Shown here: positions 24,866-32,852 of the stretch, one piece after another
Numbering within the stretch: position 1 is the first letter of the stretch
How the letters are laid out: each line of letters starts with the position of its first letter
DNA from: an uncultured Anaerolineales bacterium
GTDB lineage: Bacteria > Chloroflexota > Anaerolineae > UBA4142
DNA length: 52,825 nt
Assembly: GCA_903825565.1 (NCBI GenBank)
Contig: CAIKBD010000238.1
Coordinates: forward strand, 1 to 52,825
Direction of reading: 5' to 3'
Notes under the pieces: model-generated
The model's input: the letters and a program-made list of their open reading frames with translations, nothing else
What the model was told of the DNA's origin: nothing
The model's database searches: none
Program-made: the position numbers and the translations under genes

Positions 24866-24894
24866 ATTATAGCACAGTCATTTCGTTTTTGCAA
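24866..24894 (-). promoter_or_regulatory. Promoter of the nuo block
   Basis: On the minus strand, TTGCAA, a 17-nt spacer and TATAAT (plus-strand 24889-24894 and 24866-24871) are preceded by TGC as an extended -10. It is divergent from the FemAB-type gene, and the leader to nuoA is about 40 nt. Confidence 0.78.
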
Positions 24895-24945
24895 AATGAA
24901 CTCTCGCTTGGCGGCGCGAATTTTTTTTCTGCGTACGCCGGTTTA

Positions 24946-24954
24946 TGTTATAAT
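24946..24954 (+). promoter_or_regulatory. Extended -10 element for a likely leaderless gene
   Basis: TGTTATAAT (24946-24954) is a perfect extended -10 whose predicted start coincides with the GTG at 24962. No convincing -35 is seen. Confidence 0.62.
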
Positions 24955-24961
24955 GCCGCGC

Positions 24962-25987
24962 GTGAATTCATTGAAAATTGTGGAAAATCCGGACGCGTCG
25001 GAATGGGATCACTTTGGCGCGGCGTGCGGTGGCCATTTGCTCCAATCGGCGGCGTGGGGTGAACTGAAAGCGCGTTTCGGTTGGAGTGTGTTGCGCCTGG
25101 CGCTCGCGCGCGATGACACGCTGATCGCCGGCGCGCAGATTCTGTTGCGGCGTTTACCGCTGGGCTTGCAGTTTGCCTACGTGCCGCGAGGGCCCATCGT
25201 CCAGCCCGCTGATCAAAACACCGTGACCGCGCTTTGCGATGCGCTGTGTGCTGCGGCAAAACGGCGCGGCGCGTTCGCCCTGCGGCTTGAGCCGAATAAA
25301 GTGGGCGGGTGGGATTGGCGCTCGGCGCGTGCGACGTGGTTGCCGGCGAACAGTGTTCAGCCGCGCACGACGATCCACCTCGATCTCACGCGTGCGCCGG
25401 ACATTATTCTCGCGCAGATGAAACCGAAATGGCGGTATAACATTCGACTGGCGGAACGCAAAGGCGTGCGCGTGCGCGTTGGCACGGCGGATGATCTGCC
25501 GTTGTTTTATCGGCTGTTGCAAATCACTGGCGCGCGCGATCACTTTGCGATTCATGCGGAGGCGTATTATCGCGCCGCGTTTGAACTGTTGACGGCAGGC
25601 GATTGTGCGCGACTGTTGATCGCGGAATTTGAAAGCGAGCCGCTGGCGGCGATTTTCGTCACGGCGTTCGGCGGCGAAGCGATTTATCTGTACGGCGCAT
25701 CCAGCAACGCGCACCGCGACCGAATGCCGAACCACGCGTTGCACTGGGCGGCGATTCAATGGGCGCGCGCGTGCGGGTGCGTGCGTTACGATTTGTGGGG
25801 CGTCGCGGCAAAGGCGGACGCGTTGCAAAATTCGGATGAGCCGCTCACGCATGGTTTGTATCAATTCAAGCAGGGGTTTGGCGGGCAACTGGTGCAATAC
25901 GTGGGCGGACATGATGCGGTGTTCTCGCACTTGCAGTATGCCTTGTTTACGCGCGGGTTAGCATGGCGGCGCGGCGGTCTGGGATAA
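24962..25987 (+). CDS. FemAB/FemX-like GNAT-fold aminoacyltransferase
   Basis: This 341-residue protein of the FemABX/peptidoglycan interpeptide-bridge transferase superfamily has two GNAT-like domains. N-terminal landmarks are HLLQSAAWGELKARFGW and LQFAYVPRGPIV. C-terminal landmarks are QMKPKWRYNIRLAERKGVRV, AIYLYGASSNAHRDRMPNHA and LYQFKQGFGGQLVQYVGGHD, the family FK-x-x-FGG motif. These enzymes transfer amino acids from charged tRNA to peptidoglycan precursors or, in many orphans, act on unknown acceptors. GTG 24962 is favoured since family homology starts there and the -10 element lies 7 nt upstream; upstream in-frame codons overlap that promoter. No operon partner is evident. Confidence 0.88.
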   Translation: MNSLKIVENPDASEWDHFGAACGGHLLQSAAWGELKARFGWSVLRLALARDDTLIAGAQILLRRLPLGLQFAYVPRGPIVQPADQNTVTALCDALCAAAKRRGAFALRLEPNKVGGWDWRSARATWLPANSVQPRTTIHLDLTRAPDIILAQMKPKWRYNIRLAERKGVRVRVGTADDLPLFYRLLQITGARDHFAIHAEAYYRAAFELLTAGDCARLLIAEFESEPLAAIFVTAFGGEAIYLYGASSNAHRDRMPNHALHWAAIQWARACGCVRYDLWGVAAKADALQNSDEPLTHGLYQFKQGFGGQLVQYVGGHDAVFSHLQYALFTRGLAWRRGGLG

Positions 25988-26032
25988 AACAACTCGCGCG
26001 CATTATCTCTTTCTTGTCGGAGCGATTTAGCG

Positions 26033-27841
26033 ATGACGCTATACCACATTGATTTTGAACCAGTTGGACGACGCGGCGATTGCGCGGACGATCAATCCAT
26101 CCTTGCCGCCGCGCGCAAATTGTCGGTTGACTTGGTGAGCATTTGCGGCGGACTGGGTAGTTGTGGGCGCTGCCAGGTGCAGATTGTTGCGGGTCAAGTT
26201 TCCCCGCTGACCGCCGACGAAGAAATCGCTCTGACGCCGCGCGAGATTGAGCAAGGGTATCGCTTGGCGTGCCAAACCTTTCCGCTGAGCGATGTCAAAG
26301 TGCATGTGCCCGCCCAGTCGCTCACCGCCCCGCAACGCACCCAGGTCGAGGGACTGGACGTTGCGGCGCAACCCGATCCGCCGGTTTGTCATTTCGACGT
26401 TCAGATCGCTCCGCCGACCCTCCACTCGCCGATTGCCGATGATCGTTCGCTGTGGAATGCGCTTGCCGAACAACACCAGGTTCAACCGGGCATCGTGGAT
26501 TTCCGGGTGGCGCAAATTCTCTCGCCACGCTTACGCGATTTGAATTGGTCGGTTCGAGTGGGCTTGCGCGGAAATGAAATCGTTGCGCTGGGTTCGCCGG
26601 CTCAACGTCTGTTGGGATTTGCGGCGGATATTGGCACGACGAAAATCGCGGGCTATCTCGTAGATTTAGAGACCGGGCAAACGCTGGCGTCGCAGGGATT
26701 GATGAACCCGCAAATTTCGTATGGCGAAGATGTTGTCACACGGATCGATCTGGCGCGGCGTTCTTCCGCCGACGCCGAGCGGATGCGCCAGTTGCTCACC
26801 GATGCTTTGAATCAAATGCTCGATGGCTTGTGCACGCAAGTCCACGTCCAGTCGGAACAGATCGTTGAAGCGGTGATTGTCGGCAACACGGCAATTCATC
26901 ACTTGTTCTTGCGCCTGCCGGTCATTCAACTGGGTCTCGCGCCGTACATCCCGGCGATGCGTGCCGCGCTCGACATCAAAGCGCATGACCTGGGATTGCG
27001 CTTGGCGCCCGGTGCATATGTGCATTTGCTCCCGAACATCGCGGGCTATGCGGGGGCGGATCATGTGGCGATGATTTTGGCAACGCGCATTGCGGAAACG
27101 GATGGCATTATCCTCGCGCTCGACATTGGCACCAATACCGAAATTTGTTTGAACCATCGCGGCAGGTTGGCGAGTGTGTCGTGCGCCTCGGGCCCGGCGT
27201 TTGAAGGCGCGCACATCCAATTCGGTATGCGCGCCGCGCCCGGCGCAATCGAGCACATGCGAATGACCCAGGATCAAATCGAATATCAAATTATTGGCGG
27301 GGGCGTGCCCGTTGGCATTTGCGGTTCGGGGTTGCTGGATGTGGTCGCGCAATTGCGGTTGAATGGTGTTCTCAACCGGCACGGGCAGATGCAAAATCAT
27401 CCGCGTGTGCGCGAGACGAACGGCGTGCGAGAATTTGTCTTGGTGAGCGAACAGCAACGCCCTGGGCAAAAAGCCATCGTGGTTTCGCAACTCGATGTGC
27501 GGGAATTGCAACTTGCCAAAGGCGCGATTCGCGCGGGGATTCAAGTGTTGGTGGAATCCGAGGGCATTGCGGAGCAAGACATTGGGCGCGTGATCATCGC
27601 GGGCGCATTCGGCACGTTCATTGATGTTGCCAGCGCGGTAACCATCGGCATGTTGCCGACATTGCCACGCGACTGTTTTAGCCAGGTGGGGAATGCGGCG
27701 GGCACGGGTGCGCGCCTCGCGCTCATCTCACGCGAACAGCGCGCGCGCGCCCAAGCCATCGCCGAACGCGCTGGTTACATTGAGTTGGCGAGTGTGCCTG
27801 GGTTTCAGCGTAAATTTGCCCAAGCGACTTTTTTGGGCTAG
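26033..27841 (+). CDS. Reductive activator of corrinoid proteins (RACo/RamA-like, ASKHA domain with [2Fe-2S] ferredoxin)
   Basis: This 602-residue protein begins with a ferredoxin domain holding C38, C44, C47 and C80 (C-x5-C-x2-C-x32-C), a [2Fe-2S] site. A linker domain and an ATPase of the ASKHA (actin/Hsp70-like) type follow, with phosphate loops GFAADIGTTKIAGYLVDL (about 198) and LALDIGTNTEICL (about 361) and a late IIAGAFGTFID. It is the architecture of RACo, which uses ATP to reduce inactive Co(II) corrinoid back to Co(I). It lies convergent to, and 8 kb from the promoter of, the corrinoid methyltransferase operon on the opposite strand. That strongly suggests it services that corrinoid protein. 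RamA-type activators use 4Fe-4S instead; this one is the bacterial RACo type. Confidence 0.9.
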   Translation: MTLYHIDFEPVGRRGDCADDQSILAAARKLSVDLVSICGGLGSCGRCQVQIVAGQVSPLTADEEIALTPREIEQGYRLACQTFPLSDVKVHVPAQSLTAPQRTQVEGLDVAAQPDPPVCHFDVQIAPPTLHSPIADDRSLWNALAEQHQVQPGIVDFRVAQILSPRLRDLNWSVRVGLRGNEIVALGSPAQRLLGFAADIGTTKIAGYLVDLETGQTLASQGLMNPQISYGEDVVTRIDLARRSSADAERMRQLLTDALNQMLDGLCTQVHVQSEQIVEAVIVGNTAIHHLFLRLPVIQLGLAPYIPAMRAALDIKAHDLGLRLAPGAYVHLLPNIAGYAGADHVAMILATRIAETDGIILALDIGTNTEICLNHRGRLASVSCASGPAFEGAHIQFGMRAAPGAIEHMRMTQDQIEYQIIGGGVPVGICGSGLLDVVAQLRLNGVLNRHGQMQNHPRVRETNGVREFVLVSEQQRPGQKAIVVSQLDVRELQLAKGAIRAGIQVLVESEGIAEQDIGRVIIAGAFGTFIDVASAVTIGMLPTLPRDCFSQVGNAAGTGARLALISREQRARAQAIAERAGYIELASVPGFQRKFAQATFLG

Positions 27842-27856
27842 CCGTCCAATTCCATC

Positions 27857-27892
27857 CCCCGTTCTCCGCGAACAGCGTGCGAACGGGGTTTT
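27857..27892 (+). terminator. Terminator between convergent activator and livM
   Basis: CCCCGTTC (27857-27864) pairs with GAACGGGG (27881-27888), and TTTT follows. The 16-nt loop is long, but the position between convergent stop codons supports termination. Confidence 0.72.
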
Positions 27893-27898
27893 ACTTGG

Positions 27899-28879
27899 TC
27901 AGCTTGATTTGACCCTACGCTTTTGCATCCATTGTTGCAAGCGCGTTCCAATATCTACCAGCCCGCCTGGAAAAACGAGCACGATAAGAATGAACATGAT
28001 CCCGAATATGATCGGATGCAAACTCGGAAGCGTAATGACCAATTGCTCGCGAATGGCAATGAAAAAAATCGCGCCGATGACGGGGCCAATCAACGTGCCG
28101 ACGCCGCCGATGAATGCAATGAGCACCGGATCGAACGTCCAGGTGGCGACAAAAACCGAACTGGGATAATAACTGACCTGTTGAAACGAGAACACTGCGC
28201 CAGCGAGACCCGCGAAGAAACTGCTGATGCCGGACGCGGCAAGTTTGTGCCAGAGCAGTTGCACGCCCGTCGCCTGCGCCGCTTCCTCGTCCTCGCGAAT
28301 GGCGAGCCAACCCAGCATCCAGCGCGAGCGCATCAACAGATAGGTCGCGAGCATCGTAATCACCGCAATCGCTAATGCGACGTAATAGCGTTGCGCCAAG
28401 TCGAACGCGGCAATGTAGCGCGCGGGCATCGTCGAAACCGTGGGTAGCACATTCGCAATTGTCAAGCGCAACGCTTCCGCTAATGCGAGCGTGCCGATGG
28501 AAAAATATGCGCCGCGCAGACGAAAAGTCGGGATGCCGACGACGAACGCGCAGAGCGCGGCAACGACTCCGGCAATCGGCATCGCGATAAAAAATTCCAT
28601 CCCGCCGATCCAGAGCACGCGCATCACCAATGCGCCGATGCCAAAAAATGCGGCGTGCCCCAAACTGATTTGACCCGCAAACCCGCCCAGAATGTTCCAG
28701 GACTGGCTCATCGTGATGAAAATAAAAATCAAGAACAATAAATTCAACGCGTTCGCGTTTGTCGTCCATTGCGGAATGGAGACGAGCCCGGCGACTATTC
28801 CCGCAAGGGCAATCCACACGCTTAGGGTATTTCGGATTTTTGATTTCGGATTTTTGATTTCGGCTGGCTGAATATTCAT
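27899..28879 (-). CDS. livM: Branched-chain amino acid-type ABC transporter permease LivM
   Basis: This 326-residue permease of the HAAT importer family has about ten TM helices. Core motifs include GGFAGQISLGHAAFFGIGAL, FRLRGAYFSIGTLALAEALR and the EAA-like loop LAIREDEEAAQATGVQLLWH, followed by KLAASGISSFFAGLAGAVF. ATG 28879 was chosen since the frame above it overlaps livH. The codons after the start (AEIKNPKSKIRN) come from a heptanucleotide array, so the true family N-terminus begins near residue 20. It is the last gene of the importer cluster. Despite the Liv name, this family also imports urea, amides and aromatic compounds. Confidence 0.92.
   Translation of the reverse strand: MNIQPAEIKNPKSKIRNTLSVWIALAGIVAGLVSIPQWTTNANALNLLFLIFIFITMSQSWNILGGFAGQISLGHAAFFGIGALVMRVLWIGGMEFFIAMPIAGVVAALCAFVVGIPTFRLRGAYFSIGTLALAEALRLTIANVLPTVSTMPARYIAAFDLAQRYYVALAIAVITMLATYLLMRSRWMLGWLAIREDEEAAQATGVQLLWHKLAASGISSFFAGLAGAVFSFQQVSYYPSSVFVATWTFDPVLIAFIGGVGTLIGPVIGAIFFIAIREQLVITLPSLHPIIFGIMFILIVLVFPGGLVDIGTRLQQWMQKRRVKSS
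28832..28859 (-). repeat. Heptanucleotide array in the livM 5' end
   Basis: On the minus strand, four units AATCAAA, AATCCGA, AATCAAA and AATCCGA are in exact 7-nt register, within the first codons of livM. The AATC motif lies on the gene's sense strand, as in the other arrays of this type. Confidence 0.9.
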
Positions 28880-28919
28880 GACTTGTCCATTCTGTTCGTG
28901 GCGTTGGGCAAATCCGGTT

Positions 28920-29792
28920 TTACTCTTTCCCAAACAAACCTTGCGGACGAACTAGCAAGACGGTTAGAAAGAGCAATAGCCCGACTACTTCGCGGTAATC
29001 CGCGCCAATCGTCAACCCGCTGACTGCTTCGGCGAGACCCAGGAGCAGACCGGCAGGAAATGCCCCAAAGACGCTACCTGTGCCGGCGAGGACGACGACG
29101 ATCAACGCTTTGAGCGTCCACACAAATCCAATATTGGGCTGAAAACCAAAGGTGACCGCGAGTAAAACGCCGGCGATGCCCGCGCATGCCACGCCCAGCC
29201 CAAAGGTCACAAGATAGATCCAGCGGATGTTGATCCCGGCTTGGGTTGCCGCTTCCCAGTCTTCCGCCGTCGCGCGGATTGCTTTGCCCAAGCGGGTGTG
29301 TTGCAACAAAAACCACAGCGCAAAAATTGCGATCAGGGTGAGCGCAAAAGTTGCCAGCCGCGTGTACGGAAACACCACGCCGCCGATATTAAATCCCAGC
29401 CCGGCATAACTCGTTTGCACCGAACGCTCGTCGCCCGTCCACCACAATTGCGCGCCGTTTTGCAGAACCAAGCCCAAGCCAAAACTGACGAGAAGCGAAT
29501 TGCGAATTTTCGTTTCGGTTTCCAGGCGGGTGAGGGGTTCAAACAAGAGCGTGTTGAAAATCAACCCCAGCCCAAACATCAACGGCAAGACAATTACAAG
29601 CGAGAGAAAGGGGTCTATGCCCAAGCCGACAAAAATCCAGTAACAGGCATACGCGCCGATCATGACAAATTCGCCGTGCGCCACGTTCAAGAGTTTGAGC
29701 ACGCCGAATACGAGCGAGAGTCCCAGCGCACCGATGCCGTAAATGCTCCCGACGAACAAACCAAAGACGAGATTTTGAATTATCGTTTGCAT
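28920..29792 (-). CDS. livH: Branched-chain amino acid-type ABC transporter permease LivH
   Basis: This 290-residue permease is the partner of LivM. Motifs are YGIGALGLSLVFGVLKLLNV followed by AHGEFVMIGAY, GKAIRATAEDWEAATQAGIN (the EAA loop contacting the ATPase) and FAGTGSVFGAFPAGLLLGLA-type C-terminal sequence. It ends VRPQGLFGKE, a typical LivH terminus. ATG 29792 has no purine-rich Shine-Dalgarno on the minus strand. Instead the CT-rich arm of an inverted 7-nt array precedes it. Confidence 0.93.
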   Translation of the reverse strand: MQTIIQNLVFGLFVGSIYGIGALGLSLVFGVLKLLNVAHGEFVMIGAYACYWIFVGLGIDPFLSLVIVLPLMFGLGLIFNTLLFEPLTRLETETKIRNSLLVSFGLGLVLQNGAQLWWTGDERSVQTSYAGLGFNIGGVVFPYTRLATFALTLIAIFALWFLLQHTRLGKAIRATAEDWEAATQAGINIRWIYLVTFGLGVACAGIAGVLLAVTFGFQPNIGFVWTLKALIVVVLAGTGSVFGAFPAGLLLGLAEAVSGLTIGADYREVVGLLLFLTVLLVRPQGLFGKE

Positions 29793-29804
29793 GTAAAATT
29801 TAAA

Positions 29805-29890
29805 GGAGGAAGGATGCGGGATGAAGGATGAAGCAGCAAGTTCAACAATCTGTTTTCATCCTATTTCCTTCACCCTTCCGCCTTTCCTCC
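29805..29890. repeat. Inverted heptanucleotide arrays between livF and livH
   Basis: Arm 1 (29805-29832) is GGAGGAA, GGATGCG, GGATGAA, GGATGAA. Arm 2 (29855-29890) is TTCATCC, TATTTCC, TTCACCC, TTCCGCC, TTTCCTCC. Both keep 7-nt register and are mutually complementary, giving a long hairpin. Arm 2 includes the last codons of livF. Confidence 0.85.
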
Positions 29891-30595
29891 GTATCCCAGG
29901 TACGCTTGCCGCACTTGCTCATCCTTGAGCATCGCCGCGGCGCTATTGTGTCCCACGATGCGACCTTGTTCGAGAATGTACGCGTCGTGCGCCAACTCTA
30001 GCGCAGTGCGCGCATTCTGCTCCACCAAAAATACAGTTGTGCCGTCGCGGTTGATGCGCTGGACGACGGTAAAAATATTTTGCACCATAATCGGCGCAAG
30101 CCCCAACGAGGGTTCGTCGAGGAGCAAGATGCGCGGCGACGCCACAAGCGCGCGTCCAATCGCCAGCATTTGTTGCATCCCGCCGCTGAGCGTGCGGGCT
30201 AACGAATCGCGCCGTTCCGCCAAGACGGGAAAAATTTCAAACACTTGCTTGAACGCCTGCGCCTGAACCTTACGGGCACGTTCGGAATACGCGCCCACTT
30301 GCAAATTTTCCAACACCGTCATGCCGCCGAACAGCCGTCGCCCTTCGGGAACCAGCGCAATGCCATGCTCGATAATCTGATGCGCGGGAATGTGATGCAA
30401 CGGCTTGCCGTCTAGTAAAACCGCGCCCGCTGTGGGGCGATGCAAGCCGACAATCGTACGCAGCAAGGTCGTTTTGCCCGCGCCGTTCGGACCAATCAGT
30501 GCGACGATCTTGCCGGCATCCGCCTTGAGCGAGACTTGGCGCAACGCCGGCAAATCGCCATACGATGCGGAGAGTTCTTGAATCTCTAACATCAT
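29870..30595 (-). CDS. livF: Branched-chain amino acid-type ABC transporter ATPase LivF
   Basis: This 241-residue ATPase has Walker A GPNGAGKTT, LivF-type Q-loop and ALVPEGRRLFGGMTVLENL, signature LSGGMQQMLAIGRALVASPR and Walker B ILLLDEPSLGLAP. The phrase VPEGRRLF and the MQQM signature separate LivF from LivG. Its start overlaps livG by 4 nt. Its last codons (GYGGKAEG) run into a repeat array. It energises LivHM together with LivG. Confidence 0.95.
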   Translation of the reverse strand: MMLEIQELSASYGDLPALRQVSLKADAGKIVALIGPNGAGKTTLLRTIVGLHRPTAGAVLLDGKPLHHIPAHQIIEHGIALVPEGRRLFGGMTVLENLQVGAYSERARKVQAQAFKQVFEIFPVLAERRDSLARTLSGGMQQMLAIGRALVASPRILLLDEPSLGLAPIMVQNIFTVVQRINRDGTTVFLVEQNARTALELAHDAYILEQGRIVGHNSAAAMLKDEQVRQAYLGYGGKAEG

Positions 30596-31323
30596 TCACC
30601 ACCCATGTCCGGTCCCAGGTAGGCTTCAATCACTTTGGGATCATTTGCCACCTGGGATGGTGTGCCCTCCGCAATTTTTTCGCCGGCGTCCATTGCCACG
30701 ACGCGGTCGGAAATGTCGAACACGGCTTTGACCAAATGCTCGACGAGAATGATCGTGATGCCCTGGGTGCGCAAGCGGCGAATCAATCCAAGCGCTTCCC
30801 GTTGTTCGGATGGATTCAACCCCGCCATCCACTCGTCGAGCAACAAGAGATAGGGCTGAGTCGCCAGCGCCCGCGCGAGTTCGACGCGTTTGCGATTCAT
30901 CAGCGTCAATTCGCCGGCGTGCACCTGGGGCGATTCGTGGACGCCGACCAGTTGGAGCATTTCGCGCGCGATGCGTTCGGCTTCCCCGCGTGACCGTGCC
31001 GTTTGGCGGCCATACACGCAACCCACCGCCACATTATCGAGCAGGGATAGGTGGTGGAACGGACGAACATGTTGAAACGTGCGCGCGATGCCTTGCTTGC
31101 ACCGCGAAGATGGATTGTGCCGCGTGATTTCATGATCACGAAATGTGATGCGTCCCGCGTCGGGCTTGTACGTACCGGTGATCAAGTTAAAGAGCGTGGT
31201 TTTGCCCGCGCCATTCGGTCCGATCAAGCCGATGATTTCGCCTGCCTCGACGGTTACGTTCAGTTCGCGTACCGCTTTCAAACCGCCGAACGATTTCGAC
31301 AGGTTTTCAAGTTTTAGCAACAT
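30592..31323 (-). CDS. livG: Branched-chain amino acid-type ABC transporter ATPase LivG
   Basis: This 243-residue ATPase has Walker A GPNGAGKTTLFNLITG and the LivG-specific GIARTFQHVRPFHHLSLLDN. The signature region is unusual: LTLMNRKRVELARALATQP instead of the usual LPYGxQRRLEIARAL. The central Gly is replaced (LMNRKR), although Walker B LLLLDEWMAGLNP is intact, with W for P after DE. These deviations in the signature helix and Walker B would be expected to alter ATP hydrolysis at this subunit's sites, with LivF's canonical sites compensating. The start is ATG 31323; the leader contains a hairpin. Confidence 0.9.
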   Translation of the reverse strand: MLLKLENLSKSFGGLKAVRELNVTVEAGEIIGLIGPNGAGKTTLFNLITGTYKPDAGRITFRDHEITRHNPSSRCKQGIARTFQHVRPFHHLSLLDNVAVGCVYGRQTARSRGEAERIAREMLQLVGVHESPQVHAGELTLMNRKRVELARALATQPYLLLLDEWMAGLNPSEQREALGLIRRLRTQGITIILVEHLVKAVFDISDRVVAMDAGEKIAEGTPSQVANDPKVIEAYLGPDMGGE

Positions 31324-31368
31324 GATTGTTTGTGTCTTTGCGCCCGGATAACGGTCACAGTTTAGACG

Positions 31369-31396
31369 ATATCGTACTTGCCTCCAAGTACGGTAT
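31369..31396. other. Intercistronic hairpin between livK and livG
   Basis: ATATCGTACTTG (31369-31380), loop CCTC and CAAGTACGGTAT (31385-31396) form a 12-bp stem with one G-T type mismatch. It has no U-run in the operon direction. Its place right after the binding-protein gene suggests mRNA 3'-end protection or partial termination. Confidence 0.72.
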
Positions 31397-31438
31397 TGTT
31401 TTGTATTGCGCCGTTACCCGGGTGAGGATTGGGCTTGG

Positions 31439-32704
31439 CTAGCGACCTGAGAATGGTGGCGCTGGGAATACGAGCGGTTTCGTTTGATGCTCGGGGGGCC
31501 ACACCAACTCTTGCTTGCCACCTTGCCATTGATCGATCACGGTGATCATGTTCGAAGTCCCATCGGCGTTGAACTTGACGGGACCTTCGACCGTCATCAT
31601 GTTCGTCGCGATGAGCGCCTCGCGGATTTTTTCGCGGTCGATGCTCTTGGCACGCGTGAGTGCATCGGCGGCAACTTGGACCACGGCATACGCCGGACCG
31701 GTCGCGGCGAGTGCGGGTCCACCATATTTCGCTTGATGCGCTGTGTTCATGTCCGCCGCGCCCGGGAATTTAACTGCGGGATGCCAACCCGGTGCGGTGA
31801 GAAAGAAATCGCCGTCTTTGCTCAGCGATTGCATCCAGGTCGGCGAATCCGCCGCGCGGATGAACAAGCCGGCTTTGGGATTGAATCCCAATTCCTTCAT
31901 CTGCTTGACCATCGCGATGCCATCCACCGGCGTAGGAAAGCCGATGACAACTTCGGCGCCGCCATCGCGGGCTTTGGTGATCATCGCGGTATAATCGGTT
32001 GCACCTGGCGCGTACGAGTCGTTGACGACGAGCGTATAGTTGCGCTTGGTCGCTTCTTCCGCGCAATACTTGGCAACTTCGGCGCCCGAGTCGGTCTTTT
32101 CCGCAAAGATCGCGAATTTGGTCGGCTTGGGATTTTGCGCGTCGGTCATCTGGAAAAAGCCCGCGCAAATTTGGGGATTTTTGGTAAAGGGCGAGAAGAG
32201 ATATTTCAAGCCCTGGTTATGGACTGCTTGCACTGCCAACGCCGCCGTGACAAAGGGCACCTTGTTCTTTTCCGCGACACCCGCGCCCGCGACGTTGATC
32301 GCGCTCGCCGAACCGCCGAGATAGAGCGCCACTTTGTTATCGTTGAACAACGTCTCCATGCGCTGAACGGTTTTGGTTGCATCGGATTCATCGTCGAGCA
32401 GGGTCAGTTTCAGCGGGACTTTGACGCCGTTGCCCCAATCAATACCGCCGGCTTTGTTGATCGTTTCGACCGCCAGTTCATATCCTTTTTTGATCTGATC
32501 GCCACTAGCGGCGAGGGGACCGGTTGCCGTTACGACCGCGCCGATGGAAATTTCTTTCGGGGCGGCTTCGGCTGGGGCTGCCGCGGCTTTGGTGGGGGCT
32601 GGGGCGCTCGTCGGTGCGACGGTGGCAGGGGTGGCACAACCGGTCGCCACGAGCACCATGCCGAGTACGAGGAACGTAATTGCAAATACATGTTTGATCT
32701 TCAC
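31439..32704 (-). CDS. livK: Branched-chain amino acid-type ABC transporter substrate-binding lipoprotein
   Basis: This 421-residue periplasmic-binding-type lipoprotein starts at GTG 32704, with AAGGAGG 8 nt upstream. A signal peptide ends at lipobox LVATGC (C23). An Ala/Pro/Thr linker of about 25 residues follows, then a type I periplasmic-binding fold: ISIGAVVTATGPLAASGDQI, KGYELAVETINKAGGI, DDESDATKTVQRMETLFND and FSPFTKNPQICAGFFQM. The ligand is unknown. Position after the corrinoid methyltransferases suggests a methylated compound such as a methoxylated aromatic or methylamine-like molecule. It is preceded by a 148-nt gap without a clear promoter, so it may be read from the methyltransferase promoter. 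Confidence 0.9.
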   Translation of the reverse strand: MKIKHVFAITFLVLGMVLVATGCATPATVAPTSAPAPTKAAAAPAEAAPKEISIGAVVTATGPLAASGDQIKKGYELAVETINKAGGIDWGNGVKVPLKLTLLDDESDATKTVQRMETLFNDNKVALYLGGSASAINVAGAGVAEKNKVPFVTAALAVQAVHNQGLKYLFSPFTKNPQICAGFFQMTDAQNPKPTKFAIFAEKTDSGAEVAKYCAEEATKRNYTLVVNDSYAPGATDYTAMITKARDGGAEVVIGFPTPVDGIAMVKQMKELGFNPKAGLFIRAADSPTWMQSLSKDGDFFLTAPGWHPAVKFPGAADMNTAHQAKYGGPALAATGPAYAVVQVAADALTRAKSIDREKIREALIATNMMTVEGPVKFNADGTSNMITVIDQWQGGKQELVWPPEHQTKPLVFPAPPFSGR

Positions 32705-32852
32705 TTCTTTCCTCCTTGAAATTGTCCATAACTTACAACAGAGTAAGTCAAAATGGCTTTGCTCGGGTAAAGAGCGCCAAGCCAACGCGCTCGGTGAAAA
32801 ATTGGCTCTTGGGAACTTGCCTCCTTGTGCTAGTCTGGATACGCTGGGGCTG

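Noticed and set aside
31484-32719. Long open frame (411 codons) antisense to the livK binding protein
   Set aside because: The livK frame has lipobox, family motifs and a good ribosome site. The antisense protein has an extreme Arg/Gly/His composition typical of codon-bias shadows.
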